Assembly: GCA_031216445.1 (NCBI GenBank)
Contig: CM062211.1
Location: 17,444,001-17,508,000, forward strand
Direction of reading: 5' to 3'
Length of the DNA stretch: 64,000 nt
Origin: Lateolabrax maculatus
Lineage: Eukaryota > Chordata > Actinopteri > Acropomatiformes > Lateolabracidae
The translations under genes and the position numbers were made by a program. This document shows positions 38,661 through 49,301 of the stretch, piece by piece (the stretch's first letter is position 1; each line of letters opens with the position of its first letter). The notes beneath the pieces were generated by a model. It searched no databases. It was given only the letters and a program-made list of their open reading frames with translations, and was not told the DNA's origin.

Positions 38661-40089
38661 CAGAAGATGAAAATGGACAGGAGAGGATGAAAGGATAAAA
38701 CGGCAGGCAGCAGGGAAGAAGAGAGAGCTGCTCAGGTACCTCAGCCTGGGGACACACGAGAGGACTTTAAAATTCCTAAAAAAAAAATTAAAAATGAATT
38801 GCAGCACACATCACACTACATGCATCACAGCTGTATCATCCTCCTGACTTTTAAAACATCACCGACATCAAGAACTTTATTCCCACAGAATCTCACTCAA
38901 TCCCTTCATATGAACATTTTTCAAAACGACTGTTAAAATAGCGATGTAGCTTTTAAATACATGATTCTTTCTTAATTGTGCATTTTCCTTATTTCTATGG
39001 ATTTTTGAAAGTCATAATTAATAGCTTTAAAGGGATTTTTATAGTCGAAAGACTTTCCAGCATGCTAAAACATCAATGATACTCATTATTAACAAACCCG
39101 CAAGCCCCAGTCCATAATATGATATGTCATACTGGTGACATCTCCAGACACTAACTCAGAAATTCTGCCTCTTTATATAAATGATTGGTGTGCAGAGGTC
39201 AAGAGTGATCACCTGAAGGGATCTTCACAAAACTCGTACGAGTACATTTCAAACACTGAAGCAGACTAAAATGTTCATTTCAAGCCTTGTCTGAAAATAT
39301 GCAAGACACAATGGAACACAACAGCTGACCACTTACTCACATTGGTAAAATCTGTATTTTCCCACAAAACAACTACAGTGACAACACAGTCGGCTAACTA
39401 AAGTCATTTAGCGGTTTCAAAGCGAGACATTTAGTTTTCTTTACCTGGAGCTTACAAAATATACAACACAGCACATTCCACATGGCTGGCATCCCTGCAA
39501 ATCAAGCTTTATCCAAAACACCAAACAAATAAAGCCCATCCACGTTTCAATGGCTAAACATTTAACACAACACTTACAACCTGGTGGCAAACCAGCAAGC
39601 TATTTGGATCTTTCCTCTCTCCAACAAGCCTGATTTAAAAGAAACAACAAACCATTTTCATTCCCCATCTTCACTAAGCTACAAGAACAATTGACTCTAC
39701 CAAACAACGGTATATTTTAGCACCTTCACTGGAACACAAATATTTGGTCGGATTACACCACTTTGATTTCTAATCGTGGCAACAAAGGTGTGAGGCATCA
39801 TGGTTTGTTACAGTACACATCTGTCTGTCCATTGTTCTTAAAACAGATTAAATCCGGTTCATTTTCAGTTAAGAAGCAAAGAAGTCTGACTTCATATTAA
39901 GAATGCTGGGTTATTTTGTAAAAAGTCAGTGTGACCCCTAAACAATTAGAATAAAGGCAACAATAAATCATTTTTTGGGAACCAAACTACATGTGTGAAC
40001 AAAGCCTAATAGATGTTTTCTGACAACTATTGGCCAAACCGAGTAGTTTCTCTCTCTGAGGGTGAGAAAGAAAGACGAACAGTTGCAGA

Positions 40090-40215
40090 AGGACATGAAG
40101 GGAAATGGTGGGACAAACAGAAATAAAGATTTATTCAGATTTTGGAAGGGTTTGATGGAGGGGGTGGAGATGTTTCAAATTGAATGTTTGGCAGTTCAGA
40201 TGGAACACAGTTTTG
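40090..40215 (+). repeat. Dispersed repeat, copy 2 (pairs with about 38.5 kb)
   Basis: Direct-orientation partner of 38,520-38,660, about 1.56 kb away. A + frame at 40,062-40,259 and minus frames in both copies arise from the repeat. They are not supported as genes. Confidence 0.6.
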
Positions 40216-40904
40216 CAAGCCTCCAATCAGCACTTTCCTTCTGCAAACTACGATGGTAATAGAGAAAAGGCATAAATCTGCCTGATAATCCCCTTCATAT
40301 GAACTGGAATGTGCTAATGCTGGTGATAATATGGTTTTAGAAGTCAGCGATAACATATATGACAAAATAAATAAGTGTCAGTGCATTCCAAGACCATGAG
40401 ATACAGTTGAAAGCTCCAGAACAAGCAAGTAAGTGGATCTTGAGTTGAGATTGTTTTGTCAACTGTTGTTTCCAAGGCCAAGAATGTACTGTCAAGCTCA
40501 ACATAAGTTTACACTTTGTTCATCTTGCATTATCTTTGACGAGACAAAGACAAACCAGAAGTACTTTTTGTCCAAGTTCAGGCAATTCAAAGTATCTGGT
40601 TAAGATCTGGGAAAGATCACAGTTAAAAGAAACCAAAATTGGTTATTGATGATGGCATGCGAGCCACAGTCTTTTGTGTTCAAGTCTTTGTACACCCAAA
40701 CATCCTCCTAACCTCTTAGCACTATAATAATGATAGGCCAGATACTGGGAGAGGACAGACATTACTTGCACAAAACTACAAGACTTGTCAGAATACGTTT
40801 AGGCAGTGAAAAATATGAACAAACCGTTGGATTTTAACACAAGAAACTACTGTTTGTTTCCCGTTTAGAACTGACAGTTAAAGTTTGTGTTTTTTAAAGC
40901 ATGA

Positions 40905-41055
40905 CCACAACCGTTCCATAACCTTAACCAAGTGTTTATTATTGTAACCACGATGACGAAAGTCCACGAAACCTAACGAAGTACTCATTTTAGCCCAAAC
41001 CACTGTTTCCTTACACCTACCATTTTTTCATAACCAAACCTTAACCACAGCTTTG
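40905..41055 (+). repeat. Dispersed repeat, copy 2 (pairs with about 8.6 kb)
   Basis: Aligns with 8550-8700 along 'cgttcc-t-accttaa', 'attattgt-acca', 'tcattttagcccaaa'. Rich in AACC/TAACC words, typical of a fish dispersed repeat. Confidence 0.5.
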
Positions 41056-42039
41056 CCACATGAAATTAATTATTGATGATCGACTGTTATTTTTCAACTG
41101 TATGTTGCTTTTGGAAGGTCGTTTTAGAGGACACGTTGCATATGTGTGTTTGGGTGTGGGAACATTTCAAAGCGTAGGTAGTGTCTGTGATCTGTGTGTG
41201 GTGTGGTTGGGGGTGGAAGGCGGTCTTGTTACAGAGGTCTGCCACAGTGAGTCAAGTAGCAGTCAGGCCGGCCATCAGTGTTGAGAGCCTCTTTACCGTG
41301 GCTCTCTTCTGAAACCGCCACCTCCAATCACACTGATGCTGTCCTTAGCTTACTGATTCTGCCTAATCAGGAGTGCGTTTGCCTAATCAGGTGTGGATTT
41401 TTTTTTTTTTTTATTCTACAATCTCTTCTCAATTGTACCGCTGCTGCCTCTCTGGTTTTTTGGTTTCTTCATTTACATTTTGATGCAGCTCTGGAAACTC
41501 TATAAGGTTCCCAGTCCAGATGTCTCTCTTCTCCCTTGCCAATAAATGTCATAGTTTCCCCTCACAGTCACAGTCTCTAATAAAAAGTGTCTGAACGGAT
41601 CACTCCTCACCTCTTCTTGACCCTTGTCTTAATCCATTTCTAGGATATTATAGCTGAATGGAGATACAAAAAGATAAGAAATTTGGGATATAGAGGTTTG
41701 GATGGGGGTATTTTAGAAAGCAGCAAATTGAGAATGAACAGCATTTTATATCTCTTGCGCAGAAATGTTGGTGGACGAGAGACAGGCAGAATTGGGAATG
41801 GCTTCAAACCCGTCCTGAATTAATCTCCAAGCTGGCCGTGTTTCAGCGCCTTCGTCTGTAGATCCACGCCATGTCACCCACACTGAAAATCCTGGAGTCC
41901 ATGATAAAGACAAATGAAAAGAGGTAATATAAAAAAATCAACATAATCATGTGCATAATCACAACGTTGGCTCTATGCTCTCAGCTTGAGCTCATAACAG
42001 CGATATGAGATTGGAGTATATTGCATTAATCATGTAAAC

Positions 42040-42330
42040 GTTGCTCTTATGATTAAAGCAGAACTGCTGTTTATTGCTTGTAATTGTATTCGGGTCGGGC
42101 TACGCTCCCAGGAATACCACACGCAGCATTAATATTTGATGAACTGACTCTGGATCAGGCGTGGGGAGCCGGTTCCCCTTTTATGTTGATCTGGGCCCGC
42201 AGTATTGGAGCTGACCTCAGAGCAGCTCTCATTTCTCTCCACAACACTTCACAGGAGCCCATTTGAATATCCACGTCAAAATTGTTAGCTCGCAATATTC
42301 TTTTCATTTTTCCCTCTATTTTTATCAGCA
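42040..42330. promoter_or_regulatory. Candidate conserved non-coding element
   Basis: About 290 non-repetitive bases with many factor-like cores: ATTAATCATG, TGATTAAAGC, TTGTAATTG, GCATTAATATTTGATGAAC and CCATTTGAATATC. Open frames exist on both strands but without splice signals or a domain. Interpreted as enhancer-like by texture; alignment needed. Confidence 0.35.
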
Positions 42331-42891
42331 AATCCAATATGGGGCATGAAAGCATGTGCATGCATAAAGAATACCAACCATGTGATTGCTCAAGCGAGGG
42401 CGGGAGGAAGGGAGAGGACGCAAAGTGCTGAGAAAGAACAAGAGCAGAAGAGACAGTGTCCTTTTTTATACTTCTAAAAGCTCTTAAAAGCAGCACTTTT
42501 ATCATGTGATACTGCCAGGCTTTAAAAAGCAGGGGAGGGATAGAAAGACAGAGGAGAGTCTGTCTTTGAAGGAGGAGACAGATGTACTCTTCACCTTCTT
42601 CTCGTGACCTCGCTTACCAAAACAGAGACAGGCCTGAACACGAAGCAATGTATTTTTTTATTATTTTGTTCCCTTTTTGTTTCTCTCCCCCCCCCTTCTC
42701 TCCTCTTATCTCTCCGTCTGTCTTTCCTGTTGATTCCAAATGCAACACAAGCCTGCTTTACTGTGCTGGAAACACTATTGGAGGGAGTTTAAATATTTTG
42801 AGGATATAAACTTCAAAAGGTTTGGATGGATCACTGCAGCTCAGTGCATGTCTGAAACGTCCGAGGGTCTCTCTCTCTCTCTGCTTTCATG

Positions 42892-42899
42892 TGACGTCA
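42892..42899. promoter_or_regulatory. CRE palindrome TGACGTCA
   Basis: An exact CREB/ATF consensus just after a CT run, outside any recognised repeat. Single-motif evidence only. Confidence 0.3.
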
Positions 42900-44098
42900 G
42901 GTTCAGTCCACGCTGGAGGGGTGAAAAGCTTTGCTGAATAGATTTAAATGCTGGGTAAACACATGTAAAGGCTTGAGGAAACGATCTGGCCATGCAGGCA
43001 TCCTGGAAAATTTGACAGATCTTATGAAATCCATGTTTCACGAATGCAGCCGGACAGGAACACGCTGGAGCCTCGCTGCTTCACCCTTACTGCACGTCAC
43101 CTTGTTTGACTTGTTAACACACACGTGTGACAAGTTAAAGAATTGCAGTTTATGCAGTCTGTCATTGGAGGGAGTATTGACGGTTAGATGATGCAATTAT
43201 GCAGCACTCGCTGGACGTGAAAGCTGAGTTGGTGTTTTTTTTTTTTTCTCCGTGGAGCTCAGACCCGGAGGGTCCTGACAGCTCGGCTTTGGACTCCCTC
43301 CCTCTCCTTCCCTTCCCCCCCTCGTCATTTCTCTCCCCTGATGTATACCGCATCCTGTAGCTGCTCCTCCCCAGTGGAAACACACTTTATCTATAAAATA
43401 GTTTTTAAAACACGAATAAACAAACTTACCAATAAATAATGTATATAAGGTTAATTGTTTCTTTATAACTCACTGTAATACATTTTATAAACCATACATG
43501 TATAGTTTCTCTAATTTTTGATTTAAAAGGTTTGATCTAAGATTTATTCACACATCTTTAAATACAAATGAGGAATCCCATTTGTTCTCACAAATGTATT
43601 TTAAATTAAATGAATGCACATTTATTAAATGTTTCATTTAAATACCAGGTACATTTAAATGGTTTGTTCGTAATATTAAAATATATCCTTGTAATTAATG
43701 CTAGAAATGTCTTAAACATTGTTTTCTAATGAGAGTAGCACTATGTTATAATATTCTATATAATGTCCGCACTGCGTTAACAGATGGAATCATTTTTGTT
43801 ATTTTAGGTTTCAGCAGAGAGTTTGTTAGCATGAAGTTGTCAAACTTACATGAAGAGATAAGGCAGACAAGATGCACGCTATCAGTTATCCAAAAACATC
43901 AGTATCAGCCTTGAGAAACTTATCTCGGTCTAGTTCCTGTTGCTGTGAATTTGTCCAACATAGTGTGTTTACAGTTTGAACTGTAGCACTGCAGAGTGGA
44001 GGAGGAGGGGTGTAGGGCTGGAAGCAGCTCAGAAGATTCCTCAACAATGAGAAACAGATGATCGTGTTCTTTGAGTTACACCATCTGTGTGCATGTAT

Positions 44099-44101
<3 letters not shown>

Positions 44102-44132
<31 letters not shown>
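44102..44132. repeat. (TG)n microsatellite
   Basis: About 15 TG units. Confidence 0.9.
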
Positions 44133-44135
<3 letters not shown>

Positions 44136-45522
44136 GTCTCAGAACTTTATTGCTAACACATTTGGATGACCGAAGCTGCAGTCCACTGTACTTTGGCAGC
44201 GATGACACAATACTCGTAGGTTTTCCCCCCTTGCAGTCAGGTCTTGTTTTTCAGAGCCTTCCCTCCCTCCTTCCCTCATCCATCCATCCTTCCTTCCCTT
44301 CCCTTGCTCGGCCCTGCAGCTAGTTGAACAGAGAGGTGAGTGTGTGTGGGATGGCGTTGCTGTGGGACTGACAGGGGAACAACGATTTTCTCCGACCAGT
44401 AAAACCAGCTCATGGTTGTCAAGAGTGGTGCTGAATGTTATGAAACAATATCTTGGCAGGCTGTTTTCTCTCCCGCCCACCGGTTAGAAGCAAGAAGTCA
44501 TAGTCTATAAACCACACATCCAGAGATGATGACATCTCTGGCTCTTATTAATGCCGTAAGCTTCGTTAGGAGTTTGTTTTTAGCTCCAGTCTACAACTTC
44601 CTACTCCACTACAAGCTTGCTGGAGGCTTATTTTTGTCAGGTTTGGTGATTTTTTTTCTGTTAGATCACTAAAACAAAATGATTAAACCAAAAGCCAAAA
44701 GCTACTGCATGTTGAATATTTACCTTATTCATCATTTGTAAATAATTTCGATTGCACAGTAAAATAGCTGATATAATACGGCTGTAGGGACAAAAACGCA
44801 AACATAATTTAAATTGTTTAATTGTGTTTGTTGCTTTGGTTTAGTTTGAAATGTGACTTACAGCACAGAGTGTCAACCAAAACAAAGAGGACTTGCTTTT
44901 AACTAACTTCAATTCTTTACATACAGATAAAATGGCACCTGTCCGTTTTTGTTTAAAGTTTAAAGGATGAAACGGACAAAAAAATATAACAAAGCGTTGG
45001 TATTTGATGATTTCATTGATCTATTCCCTTGCCACTTGCTGTTTGTTAACCCCAACACAGTTAGTGGGAAAAACATTTCCATAAGTTTCGGCAGTGTCAC
45101 AGACCAGCCATCTTGGCCACATTTGTCCACGAGTTATTCATTTGATTTAATTTGTGAAAACGTCACCAGCCAACAGAAACAATACTCCATTTATCTGTTT
45201 TATAATGTGTGCATATTTAAGTTGCCTATAAGACAACTTGCATGAAAACATCCATAAACATATAACTTCATAAGAAAAGCTCCCAAAACTAAAGAATAAT
45301 AAAATAAATATATTTTTACAAATGTTCATGACGTGGCAATACAGTCCGAGAGGAAGAACTTGATAAAGTTATACTTGAGGTAATAGGGAGCATGTGAGTA
45401 CACTGACATGACAGCCATTTCCACTTTTCAGTAAGGCCTGCCTTTACTTGAGAAGGAATTCCTACTCTGTATCGCTCTCTTTGTGTTTTTTACACTCACC
45501 ATCACACTCTCTCCTTCAATCT

Positions 45523-45523
<1 letters not shown>

Positions 45524-45569
<46 letters not shown>

Positions 45570-45677
45570 CACAGTTGCGTCAGACGCCCATAAATATCAC
45601 TCTGCCACAGAATGATGTATGAGCCTTTGACTTGTCAGCGTGCCATCTTGAACTAGAAAGAGCATAATACACACTCC

Positions 45678-45718
<41 letters not shown>

Positions 45719-45746
45719 ATCTCTGACCCTCCAACCCTCCCACAAG

Positions 45747-45803
<57 letters not shown>

Positions 45804-45844
45804 CACACACACACTCATCTCTGACCCTCCAACCCTCCCACAAG

Positions 45845-45883
<39 letters not shown>

Positions 45884-46039
45884 GAGGTAGACATGTTTCA
45901 TCAAGCCAGCGAACAGTGCTCCGTCCTGCCCTTGGCCAGCCCCGCGGCAGCCTGGGAAATGGAGTGTGCTGGCTTGCAGTGACCTCTGCACCGTCAGCAA
46001 GCTGAGAACTATGTCTGTGGACTGACACCTCCAACTGGG

Positions 46040-46091
<52 letters not shown>
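45524..46091. repeat. Compound CA/TG array with a duplicated 98-bp unit
   Basis: Perfect CA runs lie at 45,524-45,569, about 45,684-45,716, 45,750-45,813 (with one 'aa' break) and 45,847-45,882. Then come about 160 bases of ordinary sequence and a TG run at 46,042-46,091. The spacer beginning 'actcatctctgaccctcc' and ending 'cacaaggcgc' occurs twice, starting at 45,715 and 45,813. This makes a 98-bp CA-plus-spacer unit duplicated in tandem. Cysteine/valine frames here are artefacts. Confidence 0.9.
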
Positions 46092-46093
<2 letters not shown>

Positions 46094-46176
46094 GTAATAA
46101 AGGATACACACACATACACTCATGCACAAACAGATATTTTTGTAGTATATGTCTAGTGGTAGCTAATGTAGAAAGG

Positions 46177-47345
46177 TCCATCCATCCATTTTCTGCTGCT
46201 TATCTGGGTTACGGTGGCAGCAGGCTCAGCAAGGTAGTCCAGACATCCTTCTGCCCAGCAACATTTTCCAGCTCCTCCTGGGGGATCCCAAGGAATTCTC
46301 AAGGCAGATGAGAAATATAATCTCTCCAGTGTGTTCTGGGTCTAACCCAGGGTCTCCTACCAGTTGGACATAACTGGCAAACCTCACAAGAAAAGCGCCG
46401 GAGACTGATCGATCCACCGTTTCCCAGCACAGAGCCGTTGCCTTAGACTTGAAGGTGCTGACTCTCATCCCGACCGATTCATATTCGACTGCAAACTGCT
46501 CCCCTGCGCGCTGAGGGTCACGGTCTGATAAGGCCAATAGAACTACATCATCTGCAAAGAACAGAAAAGAAACTCTGAGGTCCCCAAACTGGCTGCGCCT
46601 TGAGATCCTATCCATGAAAACACATGTAGACTGGATAGGTAAACTCCCAAGACCCATCTAATAACTGGAGCCAAGCCCTGCTTTCCTTTCCTGAGTCGTC
46701 TGATGGTTTGCCAGAACTTCCTTGAGGCCAACTGAAAGTATTTCTCCATAGCCTCCCCGAACTCCTCCAACATCTGTTTTTTTACTTCGGCAGCCACCAA
46801 AGCAGCAGCCTTTCTGGCTTCCCTGGTCAGCCATGCCAGAAAGGCTTCCTTTTTCAGCCTGACGGCCTCCTTCAGCTCTGGTGTTCACCAGCGGGTTCTC
46901 AGGGTGCTACCACGAAAGACACTGACGACCTTATGACCACAACTCAGTCGCCATCTTCACAATGGAGACTTTGAACATGGTCCACTCAAATTTCACGTAC
47001 CCAACCTCCCCCAGGATGCACGAAAAACTCTTCCAGAAGTGGGAGTTAAAGACCTAATGGACAGGGGCCTCATCCAGATGTTCCTAGATCACTCTCAATA
47101 CACATTTGGATTTTTGTTCTAGATTTACCAGGTCTGTGTGGCAGTATCCCCCACCATCTGATCCAACTCACCACCAGGTGGTGATCTGTTGGCAGCTCTG
47201 CTCCTCTCTTCACCGGAGGGTCCAAGACATATGGCCGCAGATCTGATGATACGACCACAAAGTCAGTCATCGATCTTTGGCCTCAGCTGTTCTGGTACCA
47301 AGTACAACTATGAATCATCCTATGTCTGCTGTAGCTCCTTCTTGG
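46177..47345 (-). mobile_element. Rex3-like (RTE-clade) LINE, internally deleted
   Basis: Read on the minus strand from right to left. At 47,345-47,070 is the end of the endonuclease domain, with 'DFVVVSSDLRPYVLD', 'VKRGAEL' and 'TDHHLVVSWI'. At about 46,900-46,660 is the linker, with 'FWQTIRRLRKGKQ'. It is followed almost at once by the late reverse-transcriptase part at 46,640-46,390, with 'FMDRISRRSQFGDLR', 'FADDVVLLA' and 'GMRVSTFKSKA'. The 3' untranslated tail ends in tandem TCCA units (46,177-46,189 on +), TGGA on the element strand. Tandem four-base tails are known for Rex3. Frame shifts, the missing RT palm region and the absent 5' endonuclease show it is dead. The 3' end lies about 85 bases from the TG run. 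Confidence 0.75.
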
Positions 47346-48259
47346 TCGTTTCATGTGGGGCCTGTGAATCGTCAAGCTCTTAGTCTGGCCCCTCTCCTGG
47401 GACATATATGCAGCTCTTAGGGTCAAAGGGATGCCCAAACCCCTCCACAACAATAGGATGGCGATTCTTGGAGGGGGAGGTAGAAAGAAATATTTTTAAA
47501 AATTATAAAGAGATATATAAACATATACAGGAAGGGAGACAGGTGCAAGTACACAGACACACACACACACTGTACACAGAGGTAGGGCAGTTATTGGTGA
47601 CCGGGCCCCGAGGCGAAGGTCCACAGATGGGATTGGAGATTGTTTCCTCCATGCGTCGAATCTGCAGGGCTTTAATTGGCTGCCGCTCTATCTGACCTGT
47701 GACCTTTTTGCACAAATGACCACAGCACCTGAGACAAAGAGAGATTTCCCATCAGGTATTGGTTTAGTGGAAGGATTCCCTGAACTGATTTATGTTGTCC
47801 GATCAATGGGGAGGCCTTATAAGGAAAAGTACTTTCACAGCCACTGACATATTGGGATTTGTATGGTATTTTGCTTTATTATTTTATTCCGTTTCATAAG
47901 TTATGTATGCAGTCTCCTTGGCTGTGGGATTTGACCAAAATATATGAGACTGATATTTGCTTTATATTAGCATGAAAAATGATCCAGACCTTGTGGTCTG
48001 TCCCTGACAAGAAAATTGTTTATATACTGCATGTATATTAAAATGGCCGGGACTATTAGAAGTCCTTTACCAGAACTGATTCAAATACATTTTGATTCTA
48101 TGTAATGATATATATTGAATTACAAATGTATGTAGCAATAATAAATTATAGTAGTACAATAGTGCTTTAGGTTAAAAAACCTAAAGTCTTTGTGGAGATA
48201 TTATAGTAATATTATACAGGACTTGATAAGTCAACTACAGTGCATGATTCTTTTTTTTT

Positions 48260-48370
48260 TCTTTTTGCCATTGCTAGAAGGATGGCTCTAGGGATGGCAG
48301 TAATGGTCTGTCAGTTGGTCTACCGTTGACTGAAATATCTCAACTATTGATAGACAGTCATTTGTACACA
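48260..48370 (+). repeat. Second fragment of the common teleost repeat seen at 32.6 kb
   Basis: Contains 'ttgccattgctagaaggatggctctagggatgg' followed by 'gtctgtcagttggtc' and 'gactgaaatatctcaac'. I recognise this as the opening of the same abundant fish repeat whose later part is at 32,615-32,890. Truncated on the right. Confidence 0.55.
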
Positions 48371-49250
48371 CATTCTCTCTCACTCCACACACTGCCTACA
48401 TTTTTATGCAGTCCCGTTCAATAGTAGAACACATCCTCTGCTGCTATAATGTCGGACATATAATAATTGATGACAAATATCATGTTTAGGCTAATTGATT
48501 TATTAATTTTGTATGCATATGGAATTGTTTAAATAAGCCACCTTATTCAGCTCAGTAAAGTTCTGTTAAACTGTGATAATGAGGCTTGTCTTGTCGTCAC
48601 TTTGCACATGATGATGCTGCTCTTTCTGTTGATTGCCCTTGAGTATGTGTGAGTATGTGATAATATGTATGACAAAACAATTAAATATAAAAAAAGTAAA
48701 TAAAAATTTACAAAAAACGCAAAATATATAGAAGAACTGACTGAAATACAACATCTTGATTCCAAGTGATAATGTATGTTATAGTAAAACATGAATTAAC
48801 TTTTAACTATATAAACATATAACTAAATATGCTATAAAAAATTCCATTCAAATGTATTTTTGTGGTTTTGGCTTTTCTATAATGTCAGGAATTCATTTCT
48901 GGAGGTAACCCTAATGTTTCACCTAAATGTTGGCATGACAACAGTGACATTTAAAAATACAGAATATTGGCAGAATATATGTCCTGCTACTGTCAGCTCT
49001 ATTCTAAAAATACTGATATTGGTATCTGCCTTGAAAAACCCATGTCAAAGCCTGGTTTAGACCCTGTGTGACTGGTACCGTTATTTTATTCATGAAATGA
49101 GTGAATCAGTGTGGTGCATAATGCTTTTTAAGCTATTCACACAGAGAAAAGAGATGGAGAGGAAATTGGGTGAACTGCATGAAACAGAGACGCTGGGATA
49201 GAGAGGGGTTAGAGGGAGTGGGAGTGAGAGACAATGAAATACAGGGGAGG

Positions 49251-49254
<4 letters not shown>

Positions 49255-49292
<38 letters not shown>

Positions 49293-49301
49293 AAGAAAGA
49301 A
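49255..49301. repeat. (GA)n(GAAA)n microsatellite
   Basis: About 16 GA units followed by GAAA units. Confidence 0.9.

Larger units (their letters stand above)
42331..45523. other. Gene-free stretch
   Basis: Contains a CRE palindrome (42,892-42,899), a T run at 43,237-43,248, A/T-rich DNA at 43.4-43.8 kb, a TG microsatellite (44,102-44,132) and a short CCTT-rich tract at about 44,260-44,300. No supported exon. Confidence 0.5.

Noticed and set aside
45684..45882. Regularly spaced units as a CRISPR array
   Set aside because: The units are CA microsatellites with one duplicated spacer in vertebrate DNA. There is no palindromic repeat and there are no cas genes.
45580..46181. Cysteine/valine-rich minus frames
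   Set aside because: They are translations of CA/TG arrays, not proteins.
46226..46888. Minus-strand frames as cellular genes
   Set aside because: The FADDVVLLA and IRRLRKGKQ motifs show they are pieces of a dead Rex3-like LINE.
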